A stretch of DNA of 64,000 nucleotides, from contig CACYGX010000003.1 in assembly GCA_902774055.1 (NCBI GenBank), positions 50,702-114,701 on the forward strand, given 5' to 3'. This stretch comes from an uncultured Bacteroidales bacterium (GTDB lineage Bacteria > Bacteroidota > Bacteroidia > Bacteroidales > Muribaculaceae). Shown here piece after piece: positions 25,724-33,333 of this stretch (position 1 is the first letter of the stretch; the number at the start of each line of letters is the position of its first letter). The notes beneath the pieces were generated by a model that was not told the origin of the DNA, ran no database searches, and saw only the letters and a program-made list of their open reading frames with translations. Position numbers and translations under genes: made by a program.

Positions 25724-26593
25724 TTACAGTCCCAGATGAGCCTTGGCCTGCGCGAGAACCGCCTTAGCGATGTGGGGGGCCGACTCGTTGCGGCACGGAG
25801 CAAAGCTGGGCCAGTCGTTAAAGTCGATGATGCGAATGGTGCCATCGGGATCGACAATGCAGTCGCCGCCATAGATGACCACGTTCAACTCATCGGCAGC
25901 ACGCGAGCAGATGTCCTTCAAGTCCTTGAGGTCGATATCGATGCCCTGGCTGTGGCCGTTCACCTCTTCCCAGCCATACTTGCTGTGGCCCTCGTCAAAG
26001 GGGTAGAACCAGTAGAAGAACTGCGAGCCCTTGACGCCGTAGAACTTCACCAAGTCGCCCACCAGATGGACGTTAATCACGGCACGCGTGATGCCACGAT
26101 AGAAATACTCCTGCAGCACCTCCTGAGCCTCCTCGGGGTGACGCACATAGCTCACGTCCTCCTTGTGCATGGCATGGAAGTCGCCACGCTTGATCCAGCA
26201 AGACTTGAAACCAGCCTTCTTCAACTGCCCCTTGATGTTCTCATTGGTGTTGACGATAAGGCTCTCGGGATAAGGAATGCCGTTGCCCAGCAGGATGCGC
26301 GTCATGCGCTCGCGTGTACAGTTCTCGATACCGTAACCCGAATTGATGACCAGCTTGCCCTCGTCCTCGAGGCGCTGCAGCTTAGCGATGCTCTCGCGCT
26401 CACGGCACATGGCCAGCACAACAGGCTCCTCAATCTCCTGCTTGTTGAATTGTTCCTCGCTGTAAACATTGACTTGGCAACCACGCTTGCGCAGTTGCTC
26501 GGCCACCAGATTGAAGATGGCCGTGTCATTACCGATATGATTGGGCGAATACGCCCCAGCGCGCATCACGCCCGCTATAGTGATATCTGCCAT
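25724..26593 (-). CDS. ATP-grasp-like protein
   Basis: This 289-residue cytoplasmic protein has no membrane segments. The N-terminal third is Rossmann-like (ITIAGVMRAGAYSPNHIGND). The middle has WIKRGDFHAMHKEDVSY, where the Lys could bind ATP. The C-terminal third has VVIYGGDCIVDPDGTIRIID followed by FNDWPSF, matching the ATP-grasp metal block (D...IIDFNDWPSF). Families with this ending include RimK-like ligases, glutathione-synthetase-like enzymes and the ITPK-type inositol polyphosphate kinases, so the product could be an amide bond or a phosphate. The gene starts a leftward set with the CDP-alcohol transferase 41 bases on. A TATCTTTG -7 box lies at 26656-26649, without a clear -33 element. 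The specific substrate is not deducible. Confidence 0.7.
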   Translation of the reverse strand: MADITIAGVMRAGAYSPNHIGNDTAIFNLVAEQLRKRGCQVNVYSEEQFNKQEIEEPVVLAMCRERESIAKLQRLEDEGKLVINSGYGIENCTRERMTRILLGNGIPYPESLIVNTNENIKGQLKKAGFKSCWIKRGDFHAMHKEDVSYVRHPEEAQEVLQEYFYRGITRAVINVHLVGDLVKFYGVKGSQFFYWFYPFDEGHSKYGWEEVNGHSQGIDIDLKDLKDICSRAADELNVVIYGGDCIVDPDGTIRIIDFNDWPSFAPCRNESAPHIAKAVLAQAKAHLGL

Positions 26594-26748
26594 GATGATT
26601 GACTATTAATTGATGGTTCGGGTAATGTCGCCCGTCCTTAACGAACTGCAAAGATACAAAATTTTGTAATAGAGACATCTAAAAGGCAAGAAAAAAGGTA
26701 CTTGCAGACCGCAGCAAGATATTTTTTGAAAAATTTCGGCAAAAACGC

Positions 26749-26778
26749 TTGCAGGAATAAAAAAAAGCAGTACCTTTG
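26749..26778 (+). promoter_or_regulatory. Promoter for tRNA-Ser
   Basis: TTG at 26749-26751, then 19 bases, then TACCTTTG at 26771-26778, gives the Bacteroidetes consensus 35 bases upstream of the mature tRNA. Confidence 0.65.
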
Positions 26779-26812
26779 CACTCGCTAATGAAAATACTTT
26801 CAGCTAGCTTCC

Positions 26813-26899
26813 GGAGAGGTGGGTGAGTGGCTGAAACCAGCAGTTTGCTAAACTGCCGTAGGGGTAACTCTACCGCAAGTTCGAATCTTGTCCTCTCCG
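26813..26899 (+). tRNA. tRNA-Ser (anticodon GCU)
   Basis: An 87-base cloverleaf is visible. Acceptor stem GGAGAGG (26813-26819) pairs with CCTCTCC (26892-26898). The anticodon stem-loop GCAGT-TTGCTAA-ACTGC has GCT at 26847-26849. A long variable arm GTAGGGGTAACTCTAC marks it as class II, and CAAG-TTCGAAT-CTTG is the T arm. No CCA is encoded. It decodes AGC and AGU serine codons. Confidence 0.97.
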
Positions 26900-26900
26900 C

Positions 26901-27022
26901 CTTTGAACAACCGACCGCAACAGCGGTTGGTTGTTTTGTTATAGGGGTGTCGCCGAGTTTACTCGAGCGCACCCCTATAACAAAATAACCAAAAGATTGC
27001 GCAGCAATCGGTTGTTCAAAGG
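26901..27022. repeat. Nested large inverted repeat behind tRNA-Ser
   Basis: CTTTGAACAACCG (26901-26913) pairs with CGGTTGTTCAAAG near 27009-27021. Inside it, GGTTGTTTTGTTATAGGGGTG around 26929 pairs approximately with CACCCCTATAACAAAATAACC around 26970-26990. The whole could fold into one long hairpin with arms of about 40 bases. No ORF of note. Confidence 0.7.
26907..26937 (+). terminator. Intrinsic terminator of tRNA-Ser
   Basis: CAACC-GA-CCGC pairs with GCGG-TT-GGTTG around an ACA-type loop and is followed by TTTT. It is nested in a larger palindrome (26901-27022). Confidence 0.75.
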
Positions 27023-27094
27023 CAGCGGCCCCGCGGGAGCGCACAAGATGGGCGCAGCCAATCTTGTCGCCCCGCTGCTCGCGCACTCACGTTC

Positions 27095-27279
27095 TAATCC
27101 CCACTCCCGCTGCTCGCTTCCTCCCCCGCTAATCCCCACTCCCGAATCTCGCGCTCTCCCCCGCTAATCCCTACCCCCGCTTATCGCTTCCTCCCCCGCT
27201 AATCCCCACTCCCGCATCTCGCTTCCTCCCCCGCTAATCCCCACTCCCGCATCTCGCGCTCTCCCCCGCTAATCCCCGT
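27095..27279. repeat. 35-bp-period C-rich tandem repeat (six phased units)
   Basis: The marker TAATCC recurs at 27095, 27130, 27165, 27200, 27235 and 27270, an exact 35-base period. Each unit reads TAATCCCCACTCCCGC then ATCTCGCTTCCTCCCCCGC with small variants (CTCTC for TTCCTC, CTACCCC for CCACTCC). The plus strand is almost free of G, so the minus strand has many runs of three to five G. It lies between tRNA-Ser and the 3' end of the TonB-type receptor gene. Confidence 0.92.
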
Positions 27280-27289
27280 CCCCCAAAAC

Positions 27290-27327
27290 ACAAGCGCGGC
27301 TCGTGGGATGGGATGAGTCGCGCTTGG
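27290..27327 (-). terminator. Hairpin at the 3' end of the sigma/TonB operon
   Basis: CAAGCGCGGCTC and GAGTCGCGCTTG form a stem with one internal mismatch. On the minus strand it follows the receptor stop codon at 27359 and is followed by TGTTTTGG. Confidence 0.6.
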
Positions 27328-27358
27328 GAAAAGAAGCAGGAATTAAGAAATGTGAGGC

Positions 27359-29509
27359 TTAATTGGAGCGGGTGGATTCTCGTTCTTTGGTGTCGCGATA
27401 GACGCTGCCCACCTTGTTCCTGCCGAAGGAATAGGAAACCCTCAAAGAGACGGCATGGGAGTGAATGTTGTTACGGGTAACGACGCTGTAGTCGTTGTAT
27501 AATGCCGTTGACTTAGTGATGTTCCAGCCGAATGGGTCGCTCACGGCTGCGACTAGTGACAAGCGGTTGTCAAGGAGCATATACCGCAATTCGAAGCCAA
27601 TCAGTGACATCGCGTCATATCTTGTCATTCGCTCGTGATAGGGGAAGTAATGGCTGAAGCGCACGTTGAAAATGAGCGTCCGTGGACGATTGAGCATCCA
27701 CGAAGTGTTGAGTTCCAGTTTTCCGCTCCAACTATTGTCGTCATGCTCTCTGAAATCGGCAATCTTCGATTTGGCATAGGTATTGAACACCTCGCCTCCC
27801 AGGTTCACGTTCCACCAGTCGAAAAACGAGCGGTAGCAGGATGCATATAGCCCAACTTTGTTGTTGTCGATGCAATTTTCTGGAACCGTGTATTGCGAGC
27901 CATCGCCATCGAAACGGGTCACGTAGCCAATGGAATTGCGGTTGTAGGAATTATAAAGTACAGCATAGAAGCCCTTGAAGCTATAGCTGAGCTCAGCATT
28001 ATGAGCTATGCTAGGCCTCAAATCAGGGTTGCCTGACACATAATCGCTGGTAGTGGTATAGTAACGGAAGGGGTTGAGGTCGGCAAAGTTGGGACGAGTG
28101 ATACCCATGGAATAGGACAGCGATAGGCGCCCTACCCTCTCACTGTTCCAACTCAAGTTTAACGATGGAAAGAGATAGCTATAACTGTTGTTATGGCGCT
28201 CGCAGCCGATAGCCTGAAGCCCGTTCACGGCAGTATGTTCGTAACGAAGTCCGATTTTCCCGAAAAAGGACTTGCTGAAGCTCTTTTCTGCACTAATGTA
28301 TGCGGCTGCAGTGTTCTCGTCATAATCAAATACGTTACTTTGCGCCAGGTCAAAAATCCATTGCGCCTCGTTGTAAGTCCCGGCAGCCAATGCTGTCTTG
28401 TTACCGATGGCGGTATATGCCGCACCCGTTTCCATCTTGAATGCCTGGAATGGCAGCGTGGCATCAAGTTTGACTGAATGGATGCGATACTTGTTATGTC
28501 CATCATTGGTCAAGCGCGATGAACCGCCATCCCAAGTCGTGGTTACATCAGAGAACGACCTGGTTGATTTGTTGAACCAGTTGTAGGTAAGGCTTAACAT
28601 CTTCCCCTTGTCGTCAAGCCTCCAATCGGCAAATGCGGTCAAGGTGAGCGCATTGTTGGGGCGATATGGCGAATCATTGTATGAACTGAGTATGTCTCCA
28701 TTGTCATTAGTCACATCGCGCAACTTGCTATTCAGCCGCGATGTGCTGTAGTTGGCAATGGCACCGGCGTTGAGGCAATCGGTGAATTTGTACTTGAAAA
28801 TGCCATTCACGCCCAACGAACGGCTGGTGAAATGCGTGCTTCGATGTGATGCCTTCACATAGTCACTGAACGTATAAGTGCGCTCAAGGTCATTGATGCC
28901 ACGGGTGTCACTCCAACTGGCATCGACCGATAGTTCAACCCGCCGAGTAGAATGCGACAGATTGCCGCCAAGCAAGTAGCTGAAGTCCTCCCTGACTATA
29001 CCTCGTCCCCATGCATTGCCACGAGTGCCCAGCGCTTCGTTGCGGGTTGTGATGCTGATGAATGCCACGTTAGTTCCAGCGGCATATTTGGCAGGTGGCG
29101 TGGTAAGTACTTCAATTTTCTCTATTCCTGAGGCTTGCAGGTTTTTCAGCTGCATGGCGATGGCATCGTCGGGCATCTCGAGCAGGCGACCATCAACGAT
29201 GTAACGTACCGACGACTTGCCGGCTACGGTCACGGCATCACCCTCGACGGTAACGCGCGGAATGCGGTCTAGCACCTCGATACCGTTCAACCCGTTAGTG
29301 AACGCGTCGTTCTTGGTGAGATAGACAATGCGGTCGGGCTCTTGCTTGAGCACAGTGCGATGTCCGACCACTACTATTTCATTCAGTTCGAGCATCTTAT
29401 CCCAATAGTCAGCGATGGAATCAATGCTTGCCTCATTATTGCTTTCCTGTCCGAAAAGGGACACAGGGAGCAGAGCCATCAATAAGATGGCCTTCAACAG
29501 TTCGTCCAT
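27359..29509 (-). CDS. TonB-dependent-receptor-like outer-membrane beta-barrel protein
   Basis: This 716-residue protein has a signal peptide (MDELLKAILLMALLPVSLFG) and no carboxypeptidase-like domain. A TonB-box-like NEIVVVGHRTVLKQEPDRIV is followed by a plug domain (NGIEVLDRIPRVTVEGDAV, VRYIVDGRLLEMPDDA, IEKIEVLTTPPAKYAAGTN), then a long barrel of aromatic-flanked strands ending in SLRVSYSFGRNKVG. It belongs to the outer-membrane receptor-like barrel family common in Bacteroidetes. It probably imports or senses an extracellular ligand. It is the last gene of an operon led by an ECF sigma factor and a membrane-anchored regulator, separated by 27 bases from the small secreted protein gene, so signalling through the receptor to the sigma factor is likely. 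Confidence 0.85.
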   Translation of the reverse strand: MDELLKAILLMALLPVSLFGQESNNEASIDSIADYWDKMLELNEIVVVGHRTVLKQEPDRIVYLTKNDAFTNGLNGIEVLDRIPRVTVEGDAVTVAGKSSVRYIVDGRLLEMPDDAIAMQLKNLQASGIEKIEVLTTPPAKYAAGTNVAFISITTRNEALGTRGNAWGRGIVREDFSYLLGGNLSHSTRRVELSVDASWSDTRGINDLERTYTFSDYVKASHRSTHFTSRSLGVNGIFKYKFTDCLNAGAIANYSTSRLNSKLRDVTNDNGDILSSYNDSPYRPNNALTLTAFADWRLDDKGKMLSLTYNWFNKSTRSFSDVTTTWDGGSSRLTNDGHNKYRIHSVKLDATLPFQAFKMETGAAYTAIGNKTALAAGTYNEAQWIFDLAQSNVFDYDENTAAAYISAEKSFSKSFFGKIGLRYEHTAVNGLQAIGCERHNNSYSYLFPSLNLSWNSERVGRLSLSYSMGITRPNFADLNPFRYYTTTSDYVSGNPDLRPSIAHNAELSYSFKGFYAVLYNSYNRNSIGYVTRFDGDGSQYTVPENCIDNNKVGLYASCYRSFFDWWNVNLGGEVFNTYAKSKIADFREHDDNSWSGKLELNTSWMLNRPRTLIFNVRFSHYFPYHERMTRYDAMSLIGFELRYMLLDNRLSLVAAVSDPFGWNITKSTALYNDYSVVTRNNIHSHAVSLRVSYSFGRNKVGSVYRDTKERESTRSN

Positions 29510-29536
29510 AACAGTTTATTGATTAGTTAGTTACAG

Positions 29537-29920
29537 CTATTTGAATGCTTTCTCTTTGCCTTGAATAAAGAAGAATGCGCCACCATGTTTATCTCGCTGC
29601 AGACCGATGTAGATGACCTCACCATTGTTGACAATCTGTAGCGCGGTATATTGCCCGTCTGCATCATGGTGATCTGAATATTCCTTAGCTCTGGGCGCAT
29701 CTTTAGTGATAGCCTCGGCTATTTTCTTGACGATGCCCGGGTTATTCTTTATGGTCATGCCGCGATAGAAGTTGCCATTGTTCTTGTAGATGGTAATGGT
29801 CACATTCTTGTTATCGTTGTAGCGACCGTCAAACAGGTTTTCCACATTCAACTTGGGCGGGTTGGCATAGAGGGCCACGGCCGTCATGACGCACGTTATG
29901 ATAATGAGAAGTCGTTTCAT
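29537..29920 (-). CDS. Small secreted protein (DUF6108-like)
   Basis: This 127-residue protein has an N-terminal signal peptide (MKRLLIIITCVMTAVALYAN) and a compact mature domain beginning LNVENLFDGRYNDNKNVTIT and ending FFFIQGKEKAF. The mature part has features of an alpha/beta periplasmic domain; I cannot assign an activity. The start ATG overlaps the stop of the anti-sigma-like gene by four bases (ATGA), so the two are translationally coupled. The gene precedes the receptor by 27 bases. Such small exported proteins recur in sigma / anti-sigma operons of Bacteroidales. The name DUF6108 is from memory of the sequence style and should be treated as tentative. Confidence 0.6.
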   Translation of the reverse strand: MKRLLIIITCVMTAVALYANPPKLNVENLFDGRYNDNKNVTITIYKNNGNFYRGMTIKNNPGIVKKIAEAITKDAPRAKEYSDHHDADGQYTALQIVNNGEVIYIGLQRDKHGGAFFFIQGKEKAFK

Positions 29921-30309
29921 CTTGATATGGTTTTATGTTGCATGAATTGATTGACTTTAGCTTCTTCCGCGGCTTGCTGAGCCGCAACCGCCTGCATGAA
30001 TTGTTCCATCTTGGCCACATCGGCCTCGGCGATACTCCGGGCTGCATCATCGCTCACTTGCTTCCCGTCCACATAGACGATGCAATCATTATTGCCTGAA
30101 GGTGAATACTTTCCAACCAACATAACGATGCCAACCATGATTGCAGCACATGCCGCAGTTCTCCAGATCCGTGGAGCGTGGGTGACCACCTTGTGTTTTT
30201 GCCTCGAGGTGGCCTTGCCTATGCGCTCCCGCAGTTCGCCCGACGCCACGATTTCACGGCGCGGTTTTAACATATCTCTTAGGTCTTGAAAATCTTCCAT
30301 CATTGACAT
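29917..30309 (-). CDS. Single-pass membrane protein, probable anti-sigma factor
   Basis: This 130-residue protein has a cytoplasmic N-terminal segment of about 48 residues (MEDFQDLRDMLKPRREIVAS), one membrane helix (WRTAACAAIMVGIVMLVG) and a periplasmic tail with an Ala/Glu-rich helix. This layout suits anti-sigma factors, in which the N-terminal part binds the ECF sigma factor. Its start ATG overlaps the sigma stop codon by one base (TAATG), and the next gene overlaps by four, so the three are tightly coupled. There is no zinc-binding HxxxCxxC motif, so it is not a ZAS-type anti-sigma domain. The function is inferred from position and topology. Confidence 0.6.
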   Translation of the reverse strand: MSMMEDFQDLRDMLKPRREIVASGELRERIGKATSRQKHKVVTHAPRIWRTAACAAIMVGIVMLVGKYSPSGNNDCIVYVDGKQVSDDAARSIAEADVAKMEQFMQAVAAQQAAEEAKVNQFMQHKTISR

Positions 30310-30797
30310 TAATTGGCGTTGAAATACTTCTGCTTCAGTTTCTTCATCCCCGAGTAGAACCGGGATTTAATAGTGGTTTGTGGAGCACCTATCATTCGGC
30401 TGATCTCTACAAACGAGAGTTCGTCAACCACATTCATCCTCACCACTTCGGCCTCATTGGGCGGCAAGGCGTCAAGCAGGCGATTGATGCGGTTGATTTC
30501 TTCCTGATCAAGCATGTCGTTCTCGTCAGCCTCGGCCACGTCAATGCCATCACAGGGAACAGTAACATGGTGGCCTTGCCTGTAATTGTCCTGAATGAGG
30601 TTGTAAACGATTCGGAACAAGTAACTTCTCGCATCATTGACCTTATTGCTGTTCTCTAGCAAGCGCAGCACCGCTTCATAAACCATATCCTCGGCCTCGG
30701 CGCGGTCGTTGACGCGATAGTAGGCGAACCTTACCAGTGCGTTAAGGTTTGCCTCGATTTCCTTGTCAATATTCTTGCGTTTACAGCTATCAAACAT
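30309..30797 (-). CDS. ECF-type RNA polymerase sigma factor
   Basis: This 162-residue protein has the sigma-70 region 2 core (YYRVNDRAEAEDMVYEAVLR, then ARSYLFRIVYNLIQD) and a region 4 helix-turn-helix (LPPNEAEVVRMNVVDELSFV, then EISRMIGAPQTTIKSRFYSG). The size is right for an ECF sigma factor. It redirects RNA polymerase to a small regulon, usually including its own operon. Downstream genes in the same operon code an anti-sigma-like protein, a small secreted protein and an outer-membrane receptor. A TATTTTTG -7-like box is at 30846-30839, but I see no matching -33 element, so the operon may be read by its own sigma factor. Confidence 0.93.
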   Translation of the reverse strand: MFDSCKRKNIDKEIEANLNALVRFAYYRVNDRAEAEDMVYEAVLRLLENSNKVNDARSYLFRIVYNLIQDNYRQGHHVTVPCDGIDVAEADENDMLDQEEINRINRLLDALPPNEAEVVRMNVVDELSFVEISRMIGAPQTTIKSRFYSGMKKLKQKYFNAN

Positions 30798-30876
30798 AAT
30801 CTCAAAACGCTCATTCGGCGTCCCATAATATAAGACGCAAAAATACAGAAATCGACGATGAAGTCACGTGAAAATG

Positions 30877-30907
30877 TTTCAAATTTCGGTTCTTGTTTGT
30901 ACCTTTG
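30877..30907 (+). promoter_or_regulatory. Promoter for the DUF1016 nuclease gene
   Basis: TTTC at 30877-30880, then 19 bases, then TACCTTTG at 30900-30907. The first ATG is only 15 bases after the -7 box, so the leader is very short; a second ATG at 30929 is also possible. Confidence 0.6.
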
Positions 30908-30922
30908 TGATATCTAAATATT

Positions 30923-31975
30923 ATGATTATGGCAAATATTACAGCAAGTGATGGCTCGGTAAGTGGTAATGATTATATCCTGTTCCGCGATGACATCTTG
31001 AAACGCATTCGCAGTGCGCAATACGAAGCTATGCGTGCGGTCAATAAGGAGATGATTTCGCTCTATTGGGAAGTGGGACGGCAGATTACCGAGAGACAGA
31101 AAACGCTTGGTTGGGGAAAATCGGTTGTGGAGAACCTTTCACGTGACATACAAGATGCTTTTCCTGGAATACAGGGGTTTAGCGCCAGGAACATGTGGGA
31201 CATGGCTCGCTTCTACGCTGAATACCAACCGAATGAATTTCTGCAACCATTGGTCGCAGAAATTAGTTGGACAAAACACCTCATCATTCTTAGCAAATGT
31301 AAGGACACACAAGAGCGTCGTTTCTACATTCTCGCAACCAAACGTTACGGATGGACTAAAAATGTGTTGCTCAATCAGATTGAAGCTAAGGCCTTTGAGA
31401 AATACCTTCTTGGGCAAAGCAACTATGAACAAACGCTTCCTGAACCCATCAAAGAACAAGCCATGCTTGCACTGCGCGATGATTACACCTTCAGTATTCT
31501 CGGGCTTGAAGAAGAGCACTCCGAACGAGAACTTGAGCTCTCGATTGTCAAAAACATCCGTTCATTCTTAATGGAGTTCGGGCATGATTTTTCATTCATT
31601 GGAAATCAATATAGACTTGAAGTTGACGGTCATGAATATTTCATCGATTTGTTACTTTACAGCAGAAGGATGCAAGCTATGGTTGCTATCGAACTCAAAG
31701 TTGGAGAGTTCAAGCCAGAGTATAAGGGCAAAATGGAGTTTTATCTTAATGTCCTTGATGACAAAGTAAAACTTCCACACGAAAATCCATCCATAGGTAT
31801 CATTATCTGTAAGGAGAAAAACAGGACAATCGTGGAATATGCCCTTCGCCATTCATCGTCTCCAATTGGCGTGGCTACTTATAGTCTAACAAGTGAGTTG
31901 CCCGAACACTACAAATCGCTACTTCCGTCAAGCGAAGAAATAGCCAACAAGGTCAACATTTTGTTAGAGAAATAA
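30923..31975 (+). CDS. DUF1016/YhcG-type PDDEXK nuclease-domain protein
   Basis: This 350-residue soluble protein has an N-terminal helical DUF1016 domain (residues about 15-165; ISLYWEVGRQITERQK, SARNMWDMARFY, ISWTKHLIILSK). The C-terminal PDDEXK fold (residues about 195-345) contains YRLEVDGHEYFIDLLLYSRR, the catalytic Asp in FIDLLLY and the MVAIELKVGEF Glu-x-Lys. Related proteins (YhcG) are found near restriction and recombination genes, but none is adjacent here; the gene stands alone between a leftward sigma operon and a convergent barrel gene. A nuclease role in DNA processing or defence is family-based inference. Start ATG at 30923 or 30929. Confidence 0.88.
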   Translation: MIMANITASDGSVSGNDYILFRDDILKRIRSAQYEAMRAVNKEMISLYWEVGRQITERQKTLGWGKSVVENLSRDIQDAFPGIQGFSARNMWDMARFYAEYQPNEFLQPLVAEISWTKHLIILSKCKDTQERRFYILATKRYGWTKNVLLNQIEAKAFEKYLLGQSNYEQTLPEPIKEQAMLALRDDYTFSILGLEEEHSERELELSIVKNIRSFLMEFGHDFSFIGNQYRLEVDGHEYFIDLLLYSRRMQAMVAIELKVGEFKPEYKGKMEFYLNVLDDKVKLPHENPSIGIIICKEKNRTIVEYALRHSSSPIGVATYSLTSELPEHYKSLLPSSEEIANKVNILLEK

Positions 31976-32155
31976 CGAACTTTCGCCATCAATCATAGCC
32001 TTTATTAAAACGTCTTCAGGTCGTGGCCAGCAAGCAGGCGATGGCTTGGAGGGGTGAGCCGACTGTTTGCTACCCTTTCAGTCTGTTACTTAAAATTTCA
32101 AGCAATACGCTTTCTTTGGATAATCTGTTCACAATCAGTAATATTCATACAAATT

Positions 32156-32193
32156 AAAATGGGGCTAGAGATTGCTCTCTAGCCCCATTTTTA
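32156..32193. terminator. Bidirectional intrinsic terminator
   Basis: AAAATGGGGCTAGAG pairs with CTCTAGCCCCATTTTT around a short loop. It lies between the convergent DUF1016 gene and the barrel gene. The preceding 180 bases (31976-32155) show nothing else. Confidence 0.85.
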
Positions 32194-32221
32194 ATATCGC
32201 AAACGGGAGGGGTGTGCTACA

Positions 32222-32812
32222 TTAGAACTTGAAGCGTACACCAGCAAGGGCAATACCCTGCTCACCGATACCCAGTTCGGCAAAGCCGCGAATGTGGTCG
32301 CTGCCGCCTTCAACACCGATAGCCGATGCATGGAAGTTGAACATCACTTCATTATTGGACTCATTGGGTTTTTCGCCCAGATGGTCCGTTTTGCAATGGG
32401 ATAGCGTCACACCGGCAGCTACCTTGGAATACAAGCCCCAGTGCTCACGGCGCAGCCAGTTAAATTTCACTGACGGCAAGATTGAGATATAAGAATTTTT
32501 GTCCTTCCACGAGACGTGGTCGTTCATGATGGCATTCTGCGTAAAGCTGGCATAGGTGAAAACTGAACCTATACCAAAAAGAGGAGTGATGTGGTAATAG
32601 TACTCCAAGCCGAAGGGGCCCACATAATTACTCTTATCATAGCTCACACCAAACATGCTAGAAATGACATTACTGTAAGCATCTACCCATATTGTGTTGG
32701 AAAGAGCACCATAGCTGAGGGCAATTTCATGACGGGTTTCGTCCTGTGCCTGGGCAGGAACACTCATTAATGCAAAGACGGCCAACACGGCCAATAAACC
32801 TTTAATCTTCAT
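32222..32812 (-). CDS. Small outer-membrane beta-barrel protein
   Basis: This 196-residue protein has a signal peptide (MKIKGLLAVLAVFALMSVPA, cut after AQA near residue 22). About eight amphipathic strands follow (EIALSYGALS, FGLEYYYHITPLFGIG, YISILPSVKFNW, LYSKVAAGVTLS, AGVRFKF) and the chain ends in Phe, the usual end of outer-membrane barrels. The size suggests an eight-stranded OmpA/OmpX-like barrel without a periplasmic domain. There is no catalytic motif. It is monocistronic and shares the terminator at 32156-32193 with the convergent nuclease gene. A TAATTTTG -7 box lies at 32851-32844 without a clear -33 partner. The exact role is unknown. Confidence 0.78.
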   Translation of the reverse strand: MKIKGLLAVLAVFALMSVPAQAQDETRHEIALSYGALSNTIWVDAYSNVISSMFGVSYDKSNYVGPFGLEYYYHITPLFGIGSVFTYASFTQNAIMNDHVSWKDKNSYISILPSVKFNWLRREHWGLYSKVAAGVTLSHCKTDHLGEKPNESNNEVMFNFHASAIGVEGGSDHIRGFAELGIGEQGIALAGVRFKF

Positions 32813-33333
32813 AATCTTATAATATTTTCACTAAAATTGGGTGCAAAATTAGTCATTATTTCTCAAACGAATGCAGAAAATGGAATTTGAGTTAATATTA
32901 TTGTTCACTAAACATTTCTAAAACCATTTTAATTCTCTGATTAACAGTAATTTATATCCATATTACCGAAGGCCGTAGGGCCTCGCCTTGGCGTGGCCGT
33001 TTCTACTGGACATTCCACAACAACACCAGATTTCAGGCCATGTGAGTAACTCTCGCTATCGTAGCCCAGGTTCTCCAGCAGCAAGGAGTGAACTGAACGT
33101 AGGGATAACGCTACATTTGGACATATTGCCCAAGTGATTCACCAAATCCTCGGAGTATATCTTGCATACTTCAAGGATATTTACGAAATTTGCGTACAAG
33201 TTGTGTATCTGGTAATTTGAGTTTATAGCATCGTCGATAAAATTCTATAAATCAACAACATGTACATCTTTTAAACGATTTTTATCATCCTTTTTATTAC
33301 GCCAACGGTTTTTGTCAAATAAATTGCCTGAAT
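32813..33333. other. Intergenic region with one arm of a 28-bp inverted repeat
   Basis: This 521-base stretch contains the left repeat arm (32974-33001). I see no intact gene. A minus-strand reading between about 33000 and 33150 looks protein-like but is interrupted and cannot be supported. AT-rich sequence precedes the protease gene. Confidence 0.5.
32974..33001. repeat. 28-bp inverted repeat, left arm
   Basis: The unit starts CGTAGGGCCTCGCC and ends TTGGCGTGGCCGTT. It is itself an imperfect palindrome (GGCC-T-CGCC-TT-GGCG-T-GGCC). A perfect reverse complement lies at 34105-34132, so the two arms bracket the CPBP protease gene. Confidence 0.9.

Noticed and set aside
33000-33150. Leftward coding remnant between the barrel and protease genes
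   Set aside because: A protein-like reading exists, but it is interrupted and short, and no family could be recognised.
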